Origin: Nocardia kruczakiae NBRC 101016
Lineage (GTDB): Bacteria; Actinomycetota; Actinomycetes; Mycobacteriales; Mycobacteriaceae
Direction: 5' to 3'
DNA length: 64,000 bases
NCBI RefSeq assembly: GCF_001612965.1
Contig: NZ_BDBL01000041.1
Location: 1 to 64,000, forward strand
Shown: positions 8,917 to 17,893 of the stretch, piece after piece
Numbering within the stretch: the first letter of the stretch is position 1
Layout: the number at the start of each line of letters is the position of its first letter
The notes under the pieces: model-generated
Seen by the model: the letters and a program-made list of their open reading frames with translations, nothing else
Told to the model about the DNA's origin: nothing
Databases searched by the model: none
Translations under genes and position numbers: made by a program

Positions 8917-9792
8917 CTATTGCGATGCCGGCAGCCGATCGAGGAAATCGGCGATGAGCGGGGCGATCTCGCGCAGATGCGTTTCCAGGGCGAAATGGCC
9001 GGTATCGAACAGGTGCAACTCGGCAGCGGGCAGATCGGCGAGGTACGCCTCGGCGCCGGGGGCCGGGAAGAAGGGGTCGTTCGCACCCCAGACGATGAGC
9101 GCCGGAGGCGTGGACGTGCGCAGCCAGGCCTGCCATTCGGGATAGCGGGCCACATTCGAGTGGTAGTCGTAGGCCAGCGACAGCTGCGCCCGGGTGCGGC
9201 CGGGCAGGTCGAGGTAACTCTGGTCCAGCATCCAGCTCTCCGGGGCGAGCCGGCTCGGATCCGCGACGCCCTGTTCGTATTGGCCGCGGGTGCCGTCCGG
9301 GCCGAGCAGTTGGCCGATGATGTCGTCGGCTCCTTCCTGCTCCGGCCGCAGCGCGATGAAATCCTTTGCCCCGGCGGACAATCCTGCTTCGTAGGCGTTC
9401 CCGTTCTGCACCACCAGGCCGGTGATCCACTCGGGATGACGAGTGGCGATGCGGTAACCGACGGGCGCGCCGAAATCGAAGACGTACATCGCGAATCGGG
9501 TCAGGTCGAGCTGCCGCACGAATGCCTCGGTGATATCGGCGAGGCGATCGAAGGTGTAGTCGAAATCCGCCGGCGCCACGGTATTCCCGAAGCCGGGATA
9601 GTCCGGGGCGATCAGGTGATAACGGCTGCCCAGCACGTCGATGAGGCGCCGGAACTGGTGCGAACCCGATGGGAAGCCGTGCAACAGCAGCAGCGCCGGA
9701 GGGTCCGCGCGAGTGGGCACGGATTCGCGGTAGAAAACCTCGACGCCCTCCACCTCGACGCGCCGGTGCCGCACTTCGGTCACTTCGATCAT
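8917..9792 (-). CDS. Alpha/beta hydrolase with Asp nucleophile (epoxide hydrolase/dehalogenase type)
   Basis: A 291-residue alpha/beta hydrolase. The oxyanion motif HGFP is at residues 38-41. The nucleophile elbow is VFDFGAPVG with Asp106, and the catalytic His is in GHFALE near the C-terminus. An aspartate nucleophile points to epoxide hydrolase or haloalkane dehalogenase chemistry, not esterase chemistry. The natural substrate is unknown. The ATG at 9792 was preferred over one at 9825, because GGAG and AAGG lie upstream of it and the shorter protein begins at the usual place. It faces the CGNR regulator with eight bases between start codons. Confidence 0.8.
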   Translation of the reverse strand: MIEVTEVRHRRVEVEGVEVFYRESVPTRADPPALLLLHGFPSGSHQFRRLIDVLGSRYHLIAPDYPGFGNTVAPADFDYTFDRLADITEAFVRQLDLTRFAMYVFDFGAPVGYRIATRHPEWITGLVVQNGNAYEAGLSAGAKDFIALRPEQEGADDIIGQLLGPDGTRGQYEQGVADPSRLAPESWMLDQSYLDLPGRTRAQLSLAYDYHSNVARYPEWQAWLRTSTPPALIVWGANDPFFPAPGAEAYLADLPAAELHLFDTGHFALETHLREIAPLIADFLDRLPASQ

Positions 9793-9800
9793 GGTGTCAC

Positions 9801-10292
9801 ATGCCTTATCTCCGTAGGGATGCATTAGTTGTAGTCGACTCGAACCTGCAGGCCGGGCGGCTGTCCGGGCTACCCGGCGACGCCACCGCGGCCGATCTGG
9901 CCGCGGTACACGCCGTCCGCGATCACACCGCGCGAATACTGGAAGCCCTTCTGGCCGAGCGGGTCCCGCCGGCGGCCGCGCTGGACGGTCTGACCGCCGC
10001 GCAAGCCGCCGCGCCGGCGATCCGCACGCTGGAATGGGGTGCGGGCGGGTTCACCGTGACCGTGCGGCGCCTCGGGGAGCCGGGTACGCACGTGGCCGCC
10101 GCGCTCGCCGACGCGGCGGTGGATCTGCTCGCCGACCCGTCCATCGCTCGCGTGCGGCAATGTGCCGCCGACGACTGCGTCCTGCTGTTTCTACCCGCCC
10201 ATCCACGGCGGCAGTGGTGTTCTCCGGAACGCTGCGGCAACCGGGCCCGCGTCGCCCGTTATTACCAGCGGCACAGGGGCACCGACCGGTGA
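9801..10292 (+). CDS. CGNR zinc-finger transcriptional regulator (ABATE domain)
   Basis: A 163-residue protein with a C-terminal zinc finger: the cysteine pairs CAADDC and CSPERC, the latter running into the signature CGNRARVARYYQRHR. The N-terminal part is the helical ABATE-type domain, thought to bind a ligand. Family members are presumed stress-responsive transcription regulators. The ATG at 9801 has no Shine-Dalgarno sequence and lies eight bases from the divergent hydrolase start. Leaderless translation and control of the hydrolase are therefore likely but unproven. Confidence 0.85.
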   Translation: MPYLRRDALVVVDSNLQAGRLSGLPGDATAADLAAVHAVRDHTARILEALLAERVPPAAALDGLTAAQAAAPAIRTLEWGAGGFTVTVRRLGEPGTHVAAALADAAVDLLADPSIARVRQCAADDCVLLFLPAHPRRQWCSPERCGNRARVARYYQRHRGTDR

Positions 10293-10299
10293 CCGCGAA

Positions 10300-10665
10300 C
10301 TACTTGTGGTCCGGGTTGGGGTTGATCGCGCCCTGGATGCCGTCGTTGGCTCGGTTGACGCCGTCGACCACCGCATCCGGGACGGCATCGGGCACCGGCG
10401 CGCTGAAACCGCCCACGCGCACTTCCCGCGGAGCCGGCGGTTCGCTCGGCTTCGACTCCGGCTTGGGCGCGGCGCGGGGCGCGGACTGCGGCGTGGGCAC
10501 GTGTTGTGGTGAGGCGGAACGCAATTCCGCCGGCTCGTCGGAGGGCGCCGGGGCATCCGGGGTGGTGACACCGGGCTGAACCGGGCCGGTCGCGGCCGCC
10601 GTACCGGCGAATCCGAGGACCACCGCGAGCGGCACTGCCGCCATCGCGACCCGAATACCCGTCAT
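10300..10665 (-). CDS. Secreted Pro-rich hypothetical protein
   Basis: A protein of about 121 residues that starts with a signal peptide-like hydrophobic stretch (VAMAAVPLAVVLGFAGTAAA), probably cut near residue 26. A Pro/Ala/Ser-rich linker follows (QHVPTPQSAPRAAPKPESKP), then a short tail repeating PDAVPDAVVDGVN. The ATG at 10665 is the simplest start, but the frame is open upstream and a TTG or GTG start up to about 29 residues earlier would add a basic n-region. No enzymatic motif is seen. It lies downstream of the LuxR-type regulator on the same strand. Confidence 0.6.
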   Translation of the reverse strand: MTGIRVAMAAVPLAVVLGFAGTAAATGPVQPGVTTPDAPAPSDEPAELRSASPQHVPTPQSAPRAAPKPESKPSEPPAPREVRVGGFSAPVPDAVPDAVVDGVNRANDGIQGAINPNPDHK

Positions 10666-10832
10666 CAGATACCGATTTCGACGGATCACGCCGAGCACCA
10701 CCCTCGTCAGCAAGCCTGCCTGTGCGGCGACCATGGCCGCCGCGTGCATCGTAATCGACAACCACGCCGGGTGTGCAGTGCCGAATCCTGTGATCCGTGC
10801 CGTCTCACCACGATCGGACGCCCGCATGATGG

Positions 10833-13445
10833 TCAGCGCTGTTTGCCTCGGGGCGGCTCGCCGCGCATCAGATCGGCGAGTGCCTCGCGATCGGTGACAT
10901 CGAGCTTCATACAGGCCCGATAGAGATGGCCCTCGACGGTCCGCACCGAGACGGTCAGCCGGTCCGCGATCTGCCGGTTGCTGAGCCCGGCCGCGACCAG
11001 GTTGGCGATTTCGCGTTCGCGCGCGGTGAGCGGAAGTGGTTGTGCCGATTGCCGAAGCGCCGGTGTGCTCGCGCCGCCGCAGGCCGCGGCCAGGCGGTTG
11101 GCCGCCGCGGCGGATTCGAGCAATCGGCGGCGATCGCCGTGCCGCTCGTGCACCGAGGCGGCCTGCGCGGCGGCGTCGGCGGCCGAGAGCAGGGCGCCCA
11201 TCCGCTCGAATTCGGCTGCGGCCGCGTCCAATCCGGGCCCGTCCTGGGAGGCGACCGCCACGGCGTGGCGAGCCTGCACCTGCACCAGCGCGCCGTCGAT
11301 CCGCGCGGCGATATCGGCGAGCCGCCCGGCCACGGTGCGGTCGCCGAAGCGGGCCGCGGTGTGCAGGGCCATGGCCTCGATCGCATGCTGATGGGAACGG
11401 GCCGCGGCGTCGGCGGCTCCGATGGCCAGCCGCACGGCCGGGGCGACGGTGCCTTCGGCGGCGGCCTGCCAGGCGCGCGCGATTTCGAGCTGCGGTTCGT
11501 AGACCGCGCTGTGCCGGCCACCGCGCAACCGCGCCTCGGCGATCGTCTCGGCGGCTTCCGCGGCGCGGCCCAGGGCCGAATAGGCCTCGGCCAGACGGAT
11601 TCTCGCGGGGAACATCCACGCTGCGGCGCCCTCGGCGGTCAGCGCGGCGAGCGCCTGTTCGAGATTCTCGACGCCCTCCGGGAAGTGGCCCTGCGCCACG
11701 TCGACGGTGCCCTGCAGGATTTTCGACAGCCCCCAGGCCAGGTACTGTCCCGGCGCCGAATAGCCGAAATAGCCGGAGGCGCAGCGTCGTGCGGCCTCCA
11801 GTTCACCGGTGAAGGTGAGCGCCAGCACTTCCGCGTGCGCGGACATGAATCGCGTCGGCCCGTCGACCTGTTCCTCGACCTGATGGCCGCGCAGGGTGTA
11901 TTCACGCGCGGCCGCGCCGCGACCCATCAGCGCCAGCGCCAGACCGCCGCCGAACGACGCCCACCACACCGCCCAGGCCGGTGCGTCCGGTGTGGACATC
12001 ACCGCCTCGGCGTCGGTGAAGGCCTCCTCCAAGCGGTTCTCGTTCACCTCGCAGGCGGATGCCAAGCCCTGCAACGTCAACACGATCTTCGGATGTCGGA
12101 CCCGGCTGCGAACGAGAGACAGCACCTCGTCGGCGCGATCGGCATCGCCCATGGCCCACAACAGATTCGAGACGCGGGTGCTGCCCCAGCGGGCCAGCTG
12201 CACCTCGTTCAACTGGTCCGGATCGAAACTGGCCAGCGTGCGTTCGGCCTCGATGCGATGTCCCTGCCACAGCAGTGCGCGGGCCAGCAGATCCGCGGAC
12301 TCGACCCCGCCGCGACGCTCCACGGCCGCCCGCGCGAACCGCTCACCGAGCGGGATGTTCGCCAGCCCGATCGCGTCGGCCGCGGCCGCCTCGAACAATT
12401 CCAGATCCGCGGATTTGTCGCTGTCCAAAGCCAATTCGGCCAGCCGGATGCGATCGGAGGCGGATTTGATGGGCCGCTCCCGCAGCGACGAATACAACCG
12501 GCCCCGGAGCCGGCGCGCCGAGGCGATGCCGAGCCGCCGCCGGATCACCTCACCGAACAGCGGATGGTTGTAGCGCACCAGCAATTGGTGGCCGTTCTCG
12601 ACGATCCTTATCACGCCGCGGGTTTCGGCCTGTTCGACCGCGTCCTCCCCAGCCAGTTCGGCCAGGACGTCGAGATCGATGGGCTCGCAGAAGGTGAGCA
12701 ACTCCAGCACGCGCAGCACCGACTCCGGCAGCTGTTCGACGCGATCCTCCAGCAGCGCCGCCAGTTCCGAGGTCACCGCCGCCCGCCCGCGCAGCTGCCA
12801 CACCCCGTTGACCTGTCGCAGGGTGCCCGCCTCCAGCGCACCCTCCACCAGATGCCGCAGGAACAGGGCGTTGCCGCCGGAGGACTCCCACATCAGATTG
12901 GCGGTGAACCCCTCCAGCTGTCCGCCGAGCATGGATTCGACCAGTTCGACGCTCTGCGGTTCGGAGAACGGCGCGAGGTCGATCCGCAGCAGATGCCCGT
13001 CCTTCCACAGCGAGGTCACCGCATCCGGCACCGGCACCCCGCTGCGCACCGTGCAGACGATCCGCGCGGCCTTGTCGATGGCCAACTGCAACAACAGCGT
13101 TGCCGAGAGCTGATCCAGCAGGTGAGCGTCGTCGACGCCGATGATGGTGTCGCCGTCGGCCAGCAGCGCCTCCCGGGCGGCGGCCATGAACGTGACGGGG
13201 TCGTGCGCGGTGTACACACCGACCATATGGGCGAACACTCCGAGCGGAATACTGCGCGCGGACTCGGTGCCCGCCACCCAGCGCACACTGCCGCCCACCG
13301 CGGCCGTCGCCTGCCGCGCCAGGGTCGTCTTACCCACGCCCGCGTCGCCGGTCAGGATCGCGCCGACGAATTCGGTGCCGGTCAACGCGGCGCGAATCGA
13401 CCCCAATTCGCCACCACGCTCGATCATCGGCCAGTTGCGAGGCAT
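10833..13445 (-). CDS. Large ATP-binding LuxR family regulator
   Basis: An 870-residue STAND-type regulator. The ATPase part has Walker A GDAGVGKT at residues 33-40 and Walker B IIGVDDAH at 101-108. A long alpha-helical TPR-like middle follows, then a C-terminal LuxR helix-turn-helix (LTAREREIANLVAAGLSNRQIADRLTVSVRTVEGHLYR). Such proteins bind ATP and an effector and then activate promoters; the effector is not predictable. The ATG at 13445 places the ATPase near the N-terminus, as in the family. The downstream secreted Pro-rich gene on the same strand is a possible target. Confidence 0.9.
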   Translation of the reverse strand: MPRNWPMIERGGELGSIRAALTGTEFVGAILTGDAGVGKTTLARQATAAVGGSVRWVAGTESARSIPLGVFAHMVGVYTAHDPVTFMAAAREALLADGDTIIGVDDAHLLDQLSATLLLQLAIDKAARIVCTVRSGVPVPDAVTSLWKDGHLLRIDLAPFSEPQSVELVESMLGGQLEGFTANLMWESSGGNALFLRHLVEGALEAGTLRQVNGVWQLRGRAAVTSELAALLEDRVEQLPESVLRVLELLTFCEPIDLDVLAELAGEDAVEQAETRGVIRIVENGHQLLVRYNHPLFGEVIRRRLGIASARRLRGRLYSSLRERPIKSASDRIRLAELALDSDKSADLELFEAAAADAIGLANIPLGERFARAAVERRGGVESADLLARALLWQGHRIEAERTLASFDPDQLNEVQLARWGSTRVSNLLWAMGDADRADEVLSLVRSRVRHPKIVLTLQGLASACEVNENRLEEAFTDAEAVMSTPDAPAWAVWWASFGGGLALALMGRGAAAREYTLRGHQVEEQVDGPTRFMSAHAEVLALTFTGELEAARRCASGYFGYSAPGQYLAWGLSKILQGTVDVAQGHFPEGVENLEQALAALTAEGAAAWMFPARIRLAEAYSALGRAAEAAETIAEARLRGGRHSAVYEPQLEIARAWQAAAEGTVAPAVRLAIGAADAAARSHQHAIEAMALHTAARFGDRTVAGRLADIAARIDGALVQVQARHAVAVASQDGPGLDAAAAEFERMGALLSAADAAAQAASVHERHGDRRRLLESAAAANRLAAACGGASTPALRQSAQPLPLTAREREIANLVAAGLSNRQIADRLTVSVRTVEGHLYRACMKLDVTDREALADLMRGEPPRGKQR

Positions 13446-13539
13446 GAAATTACTGTAATGCCTCGGCGAACATGCGCAGAATGAACGAACCGCGAACGGC
13501 CACAGCCCTATCCAGCGCAAACGCCGGCGCGCGGGCAAC

Positions 13540-13568
13540 GCCCCGGTGGCGGTGCTCGCCACCGGGGC
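13540..13568 (-). terminator. Strong hairpin after the racemase gene
   Basis: A perfect 12-base-pair stem (GCCCCGGTGGCG with CGCCACCGGGGC) with a five-base loop starts seven bases beyond the stop codon of the converted-strand gene at 13575. There is no T run, which is common for actinobacterial intrinsic terminators. It separates the racemase gene from the LuxR gene promoter. Confidence 0.6.
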
Positions 13569-13574
13569 GCCGGT

Positions 13575-14675
13575 TCAGTTCGCCCACACCTCGTCGATGG
13601 CGGTGGCGGCCGACGGCGGCGGGGTGGGGGTGCCGGCCTGGGTGCGGGAGAAGCGCGGGGCCGGGGCGTGCTGGACCACGCCGTCGATCTCGACCAGCGA
13701 TTCGCGGGCGGTGATGTGGCCGTTCTCGATGGCCTCGGTGAAGGTCAGCACCGGGGTGCAGCAGGCGTCGGTGCCGTCGAAGATCGCGGCCCATTCGTCG
13801 CGAGTCCTGGTCTTGAACTTCTCCGTGAACAGCTTGCGCAGCTGGTCCTGGCCGTTGGGGTCGATCTGCATCGGCAGGCCCTCGGGGTCGATCTCGAGGC
13901 CCTTCAGGAATTCGGCGTAGAACTGCGGTTCGATGCAGCCGACGGCCATGTACTTGCCGTCGGAGGTCTCGTAGGTGTCGTAGAAGGCCATGCCGGTGTC
14001 GAGCAGATTGGTGCCGCGTTCGTCGGACCACAGACCCATGCCGCGCATACCCCAGATCATGTGCGAGAGCGAGAGCGCGCCGTCGATCATCGCCGCGTCG
14101 ATCACCTGGCCCTTGCCCGAGATGGACCGCTCCACCAGCGCGGAGAGCACACCCATCACCAGGAACATCGAACCGCCGCCGAAGTCGCCGACCATGTTCA
14201 GCGGCGGGACCGGGCGCTCACCCTTGCGGCCGATGGCATTGAGCACACCGGTCAGCGAGATGTAGTTGATGTCGTGGCCGGCGCGGTCGGCGAGCGGGCC
14301 GTACTGTCCCCACCCGGTCATCCGGCCGTAGATCAGGCGCGGGTTGCGCTCGAGGGTGACGTCGGGGCCCAGGCCCATCCGCTCGGTGACGCCGGGCCGG
14401 AAACCTTCCAGCAGCACGTCGGCCTTGTCGATCAGGCCCAGCACCTTCTCGATATCGGCCGGATCCTTGAGATTCGCCTCGACGATGGTGCGTCCCCGCC
14501 ACTGCGGCCGTTCCATGAATCCCGGCAGCTGGCCGGGACGCTGCACGCGCACCACATCGGCGCCCAGATCGGCCAGCAGCAGTGCCGCGTGCGGGCCGGG
14601 GCCGATTCCGGCCAGCTCGAGAACCTTGATGCCCGCGAGTGGGCCCTGCCCGGTGGTGGTGGATGAAGTGCTCAC
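13575..14675 (-). CDS. Alpha-methylacyl-CoA racemase (CaiB/BaiF family III)
   Basis: A 366-residue family III CoA-transferase-fold protein. The segments RAGHDINYISLTG (catalytic His) and MVGDFGGGSMFLVMG (catalytic Asp), in that order, are typical of alpha-methylacyl-CoA racemase. This enzyme interconverts 2R and 2S methyl-branched acyl-CoAs before beta-oxidation of branched lipids or sterol side chains. The start is a GTG at 14675 preceded by GAGGTAGGGC. An amidohydrolase gene lies 110 bases upstream on the same strand, and a strong hairpin follows the stop. Confidence 0.9.
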   Translation of the reverse strand: MSTSSTTTGQGPLAGIKVLELAGIGPGPHAALLLADLGADVVRVQRPGQLPGFMERPQWRGRTIVEANLKDPADIEKVLGLIDKADVLLEGFRPGVTERMGLGPDVTLERNPRLIYGRMTGWGQYGPLADRAGHDINYISLTGVLNAIGRKGERPVPPLNMVGDFGGGSMFLVMGVLSALVERSISGKGQVIDAAMIDGALSLSHMIWGMRGMGLWSDERGTNLLDTGMAFYDTYETSDGKYMAVGCIEPQFYAEFLKGLEIDPEGLPMQIDPNGQDQLRKLFTEKFKTRTRDEWAAIFDGTDACCTPVLTFTEAIENGHITARESLVEIDGVVQHAPAPRFSRTQAGTPTPPPSAATAIDEVWAN

Positions 14676-14785
14676 GCCCTACCTCGGTTCGTCGTCGATC
14701 CTGCGACCGGCGGCGCGCGCCGGTGTTGACACTACGACAATAAGCGGTGGATGTGACGCACGGCATCCGGGTGCGGTGTAGGCGG

Positions 14786-15688
14786 CTATTCGATGATCCG
14801 CAGCGGCCGGGTCCGGTCCGGCGGCTGGTTGCGGTTCGGCGGTTGCGTGCGATTCGGCGGCTGGGGCAGTTCCGAGCGGCGCAGCCGCAGCGTCGGCGGT
14901 TCGGCGCGCGGAATCGGCAGCGTCGGCACCGGATCCTCGGCCGAGCGCACCTTCACCGGCAGCCGGTAGCAGGCACGGGCGTTGTCCTCGAGCACCCGGT
15001 ACATATCGGCGCCGACGGCCCGGCCGATGATCTCGATATCGGCATCGCGGAACGGCCGCCCGGCCCGGTTGCCCGGCAGATCGGACCCGAACATCAACGC
15101 ACCCGGATTCACCGCGTGCACCCGCCGCATCGCCGATTCCACATCCATCGACACCCGCCCGAATCCGGAGGCCTTCACCCGGGCCCCGCGATCCACCAGA
15201 TTCAGCAGATAGGGCAGGCATTCGTCGGACATGCCCATATGGTCGATGCTCAGCGCCGGCAGTTTGGAGATGACCGGTTCCAGCGAGCCCAGCATGGATC
15301 CGTCGATGTAGAGCTCGACGTGCCATCCGGCGAGTTCGTAGGCGCGCACGGCCTGCATGGTCAACGTGACGATGTCGACCGCGGCGCGCTTGAGGTTGAA
15401 CCGGATCGCGCGCACTCCGGCCCGGTCCAGCTCGATGATCTGCTCGTCGGTGACGTCCGAGGGCAGATTGATCACCCCGACCCAGTTCGGCCCGAGTTCG
15501 GCCAGCGCGGCGATCATGAACGTGGAGTCGGTGCCCTGAAAGGACGCACTCACCACCGCACCACCGTCGACATCGAAGTGCGCCATGCGCTTTCGATAGT
15601 CGCCGATGGTGTACGGCTCCGGCAGGTAGCCCTGATTCTCGACCAGCGGAAACCGCGGGTCGATGATGTGAACGTGTGAATCGAACAC
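14786..15688 (-). CDS. Amidohydrolase-2 family metal-dependent hydrolase with repeat tail
   Basis: A 300-residue TIM-barrel hydrolase starting MFDSHVHIIDPRFPL, where HVH binds metal. Later elements SIDHMGM and MFGSDLPGN give the conserved His and the catalytic Asp of the family. Members hydrolyse or decarboxylate small cyclic or dicarboxylic compounds; the substrate here is unknown. After about residue 245 the protein runs into a basic Pro/Arg/Asn tail holding three copies of a six-residue unit (QPPNRT, QPPNRN, QPPDRT). This tail lies outside the catalytic fold and is unusual. Confidence 0.75.
   Translation of the reverse strand: MFDSHVHIIDPRFPLVENQGYLPEPYTIGDYRKRMAHFDVDGGAVVSASFQGTDSTFMIAALAELGPNWVGVINLPSDVTDEQIIELDRAGVRAIRFNLKRAAVDIVTLTMQAVRAYELAGWHVELYIDGSMLGSLEPVISKLPALSIDHMGMSDECLPYLLNLVDRGARVKASGFGRVSMDVESAMRRVHAVNPGALMFGSDLPGNRAGRPFRDADIEIIGRAVGADMYRVLEDNARACYRLPVKVRSAEDPVPTLPIPRAEPPTLRLRRSELPQPPNRTQPPNRNQPPDRTRPLRIIE
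14810..14863 (-). repeat. Three tandem 18-base units encoding QPP(N/D)R(T/N)
   Basis: These three in-frame units form the C-terminal tail of the amidohydrolase. They differ by a few bases, so the array is diverged and probably maintained as protein, not very recent slippage. Confidence 0.7.
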
Positions 15689-15737
15689 GTGATCAGCATG
15701 CCTCAGGTCGGTGACGAATGCGGATCCGGCGTGGTGT

Positions 15738-17141
15738 TCAGACCTTGTGCGGCTCGCTGGCGCGCAGCATGTCCTCGCGTTCGACGACCTTGACCCGCTC
15801 GCGGCCCTCGGGCTCGCCGAGCGAGCGCTCGTGGGCGTCGAGGCGGTACCAGCCGGCCCAGGTGGTGAACGGAATGCCCTTGTCCTCGAGGAACTTCGTC
15901 ACGGCCTCGGGATCGGGTTCGGCGGCCGGGGTGAAGGAGGCGGCGTCGTCGAGCAGGCAGGCGATGGTCTCGTTGGCATCGCCCTTGGTGTGGCCGATCA
16001 GGCCGACCGGGCCGCGCTTGATCCAGCCGGTGACGTAGGTCTGCGGCAGGTAGCGGGCGGCGCCGTCGGCGCCCTCGTCGACGAGCACGCGCCCGGCCTC
16101 GTTGGGCACGGTGCCGGCCTGGTCGTCGAACGGCAGCTGCGGGATGTTCTGCGACAGGTAGCCGACGGCGCGGTACACCGCCTGGACGTCCCAATCCTTG
16201 TAGGTTCCGGTGCCCTTGACGTTGCCGGTGCCGTCCAGGGTGGTGCGCTCGGTGCGCAGGCCGACCACCTTGCCGTCCTCGCCGATCAGTTCGGCCGGGG
16301 ATTCGAAGAAGTGCAGGAACAGCTTGTGCGGGCGGTCGCCGACATCGCGGATGGCCCACTGCTCGAGGGTGTTGCAGACCATGTCGACCTGCTTGGAGTG
16401 GCGGCGAGCGGCCTCGGACCCCTCGTCGTAGTCGATGTCCTCCGGATCGACGATGACCTCGATGGTCGGCGAGTGATCGAGTTCGCGCAGCTCCAGCGGG
16501 GTGAACTTGGCCTGCGCGGGACCGCGGCGGCCGAAGACGTGCACCTCGAGCGCCTTGTTGTTGCGCAGGCCCTCGTAGACGTTCGGCGGGATCTCGGTCG
16601 GCAGCAGTTCGTCACCGGTCTTGGCGAGTACGCGAGCCACGTCGAGCGCGACGTTGCCGACGCCCAGGACGGCGACCTTCTCCGCGTCCAGCGGCCAGGT
16701 GCGCGGTACGTCCGGGTGGCCGTCGTACCAGGAGACGAAGTCCGCGGCGCCATAGCTGCCGTCCAGGTCGATACCCGGCACGCCCAGGGCGCGGTCGGCG
16801 TTGGCGCCCGTGGAGAAGATCACCGCGTCGTAGAAGCGACGCAGGTCCTCGAGGTCGATGTCGCTGCCGTAGTCGATATTGCCGAGCAGGCGGACCTGCG
16901 GCTTGTCGAGCACCTTGTGCAGGGCGGTGATGATGCCCTTGATGCGCGGGTGGTCGGGGGCGACGCCGTAGCGAATGAGACCGAACGGGGCCGGCATGCG
17001 CTCGTAGAGGTCGATACTCGCCTCGACCTCGGACTTCATCAGCGCGTCGGCGGCGTAGATTCCGGCCGGTCCGGCACCGACGATCGCGATGCGCAGTGGG
17101 CGGTCGCCCGCGCCGCTCTTCGTTCCAGCGTGTTCGGTCAT
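15738..17141 (-). CDS. fprA: FprA-type ferredoxin/adrenodoxin-NADP+ reductase
   Basis: A 467-residue flavoprotein. The FAD-binding AIVGAGPAGIYAADAL is near the N-terminus, followed by APFGLIRYGVAPDHPRIK. The NADP-binding VLGVGNVALDVARVL and GRRGPAQAKFTPLELREL follow, then the C-terminal WIKRGPVGLIGHTKGDA. It passes electrons from NADPH to ferredoxins that feed cytochromes P450 or biosynthetic enzymes. I chose the ATG at 17141; a GTG at 17153 is also in frame but has AAAGG directly abutting it. A probable IdeR box lies about 50 bases upstream, suggesting induction when iron is scarce. Confidence 0.92.
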   Translation of the reverse strand: MTEHAGTKSGAGDRPLRIAIVGAGPAGIYAADALMKSEVEASIDLYERMPAPFGLIRYGVAPDHPRIKGIITALHKVLDKPQVRLLGNIDYGSDIDLEDLRRFYDAVIFSTGANADRALGVPGIDLDGSYGAADFVSWYDGHPDVPRTWPLDAEKVAVLGVGNVALDVARVLAKTGDELLPTEIPPNVYEGLRNNKALEVHVFGRRGPAQAKFTPLELRELDHSPTIEVIVDPEDIDYDEGSEAARRHSKQVDMVCNTLEQWAIRDVGDRPHKLFLHFFESPAELIGEDGKVVGLRTERTTLDGTGNVKGTGTYKDWDVQAVYRAVGYLSQNIPQLPFDDQAGTVPNEAGRVLVDEGADGAARYLPQTYVTGWIKRGPVGLIGHTKGDANETIACLLDDAASFTPAAEPDPEAVTKFLEDKGIPFTTWAGWYRLDAHERSLGEPEGRERVKVVEREDMLRASEPHKV

Positions 17142-17190
17142 TTCTACGCGCACCTTTGGTCGAAAACTCTCGTCTTGTCAGCCGTCCTTC

Positions 17191-17209
17191 TTAGCTTAGG
17201 CTAAGTTGA
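17191..17209 (-). promoter_or_regulatory. Probable IdeR/DtxR iron box upstream of fprA
   Basis: The 19 bases TTAGCTTAGGCTAAGTTGA match the mycobacterial IdeR consensus TTAGGTTAGGCTAACCTAA at 15 positions. They contain the inverted repeat CTTAGC-4-GCTAAG (from 17190). The site lies about 50 bases before the reductase start and overlaps a possible -10 (TAAGCT on the minus strand), where an iron-loaded repressor would block transcription. Confidence 0.65.
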
Positions 17210-17405
17210 CGTGCGGGCCGGGCCCCTGCCCGACTGCTCCGCCGATGCTGCCTCGTTGCCGCGCGGAGCTCTCCCGATCCGTGCACCGGATGTGGCCGGA
17301 GTTCTGGTGATTCTATCGGTGGCACACACCGCCGCTATTCCCGGTATCCGCGCGAAAATGCGGGCGTGATCTTCGACACTTCGGCCTACCGGGGATGATC
17401 GCAGC

Positions 17406-17876
17406 ATGAGTGACAGCGATCCGGCCGCCCGGAGCGACCCCCGGGGCGATGATCCGGCTACCTCGATCGATCAGCGCGACACCACGCGATCGGCGAAGCC
17501 GTTCCTGATCGCCGCGGCCATCGCCGTTCTCGCGGTGCTCGCCGTCGTGATCCTCGGCGTCACTCGCCCGGCTGAGAACAATCTCACAGATCCGGACCGG
17601 GTGGCCATCGCGGCGCGCAACTTCGCCACGGCGAGAAGCGATTCCGATGCCGACCGGCGCAAGACCACCGAATGCGCGGGCTTCGACGAGAAGAAGTCGC
17701 CGCTGGGCGCCGGCTCCGTGGGCAAGAAGGTGGAGATCGCCGGAGTCGACGCGGTGCACATCGACGGCGACCACGCGACGGCCTCGGTGACCAGCCGGAT
17801 CGACGGGCACAACACCGCGGCGAACTGGAATTTCGGCCGGGAGAACGGCACCTGGCTGGTGTGCGGCAACCCCTGA
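17406..17876 (+). CDS. Single-pass membrane protein with outside C-terminal domain
   Basis: A 156-residue protein: an acidic, disordered N-terminus (1-31), one membrane helix (about 33-53, FLIAAAIAVLAVLAVVILGV), and an extracytoplasmic domain of about 100 residues. The domain has two cysteines (in TTECAGF and WLVCGNP) that could form a disulphide. The overall shape recalls Mce-associated and DUF4878-like secreted domains, but I cannot assign a family. The start is an ATG at 17406. It precedes the riboswitch-controlled rhodanese-metZ operon and has the same orientation. Confidence 0.7.
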   Translation: MSDSDPAARSDPRGDDPATSIDQRDTTRSAKPFLIAAAIAVLAVLAVVILGVTRPAENNLTDPDRVAIAARNFATARSDSDADRRKTTECAGFDEKKSPLGAGSVGKKVEIAGVDAVHIDGDHATASVTSRIDGHNTAANWNFGRENGTWLVCGNP

Positions 17877-17893
17877 GCCGTCGCCGTCGATGT

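Noticed and set aside
9793..9825. Longer start for the Asp-nucleophile hydrolase
   Set aside because: It would overlap the divergent CGNR start and has no ribosome site.
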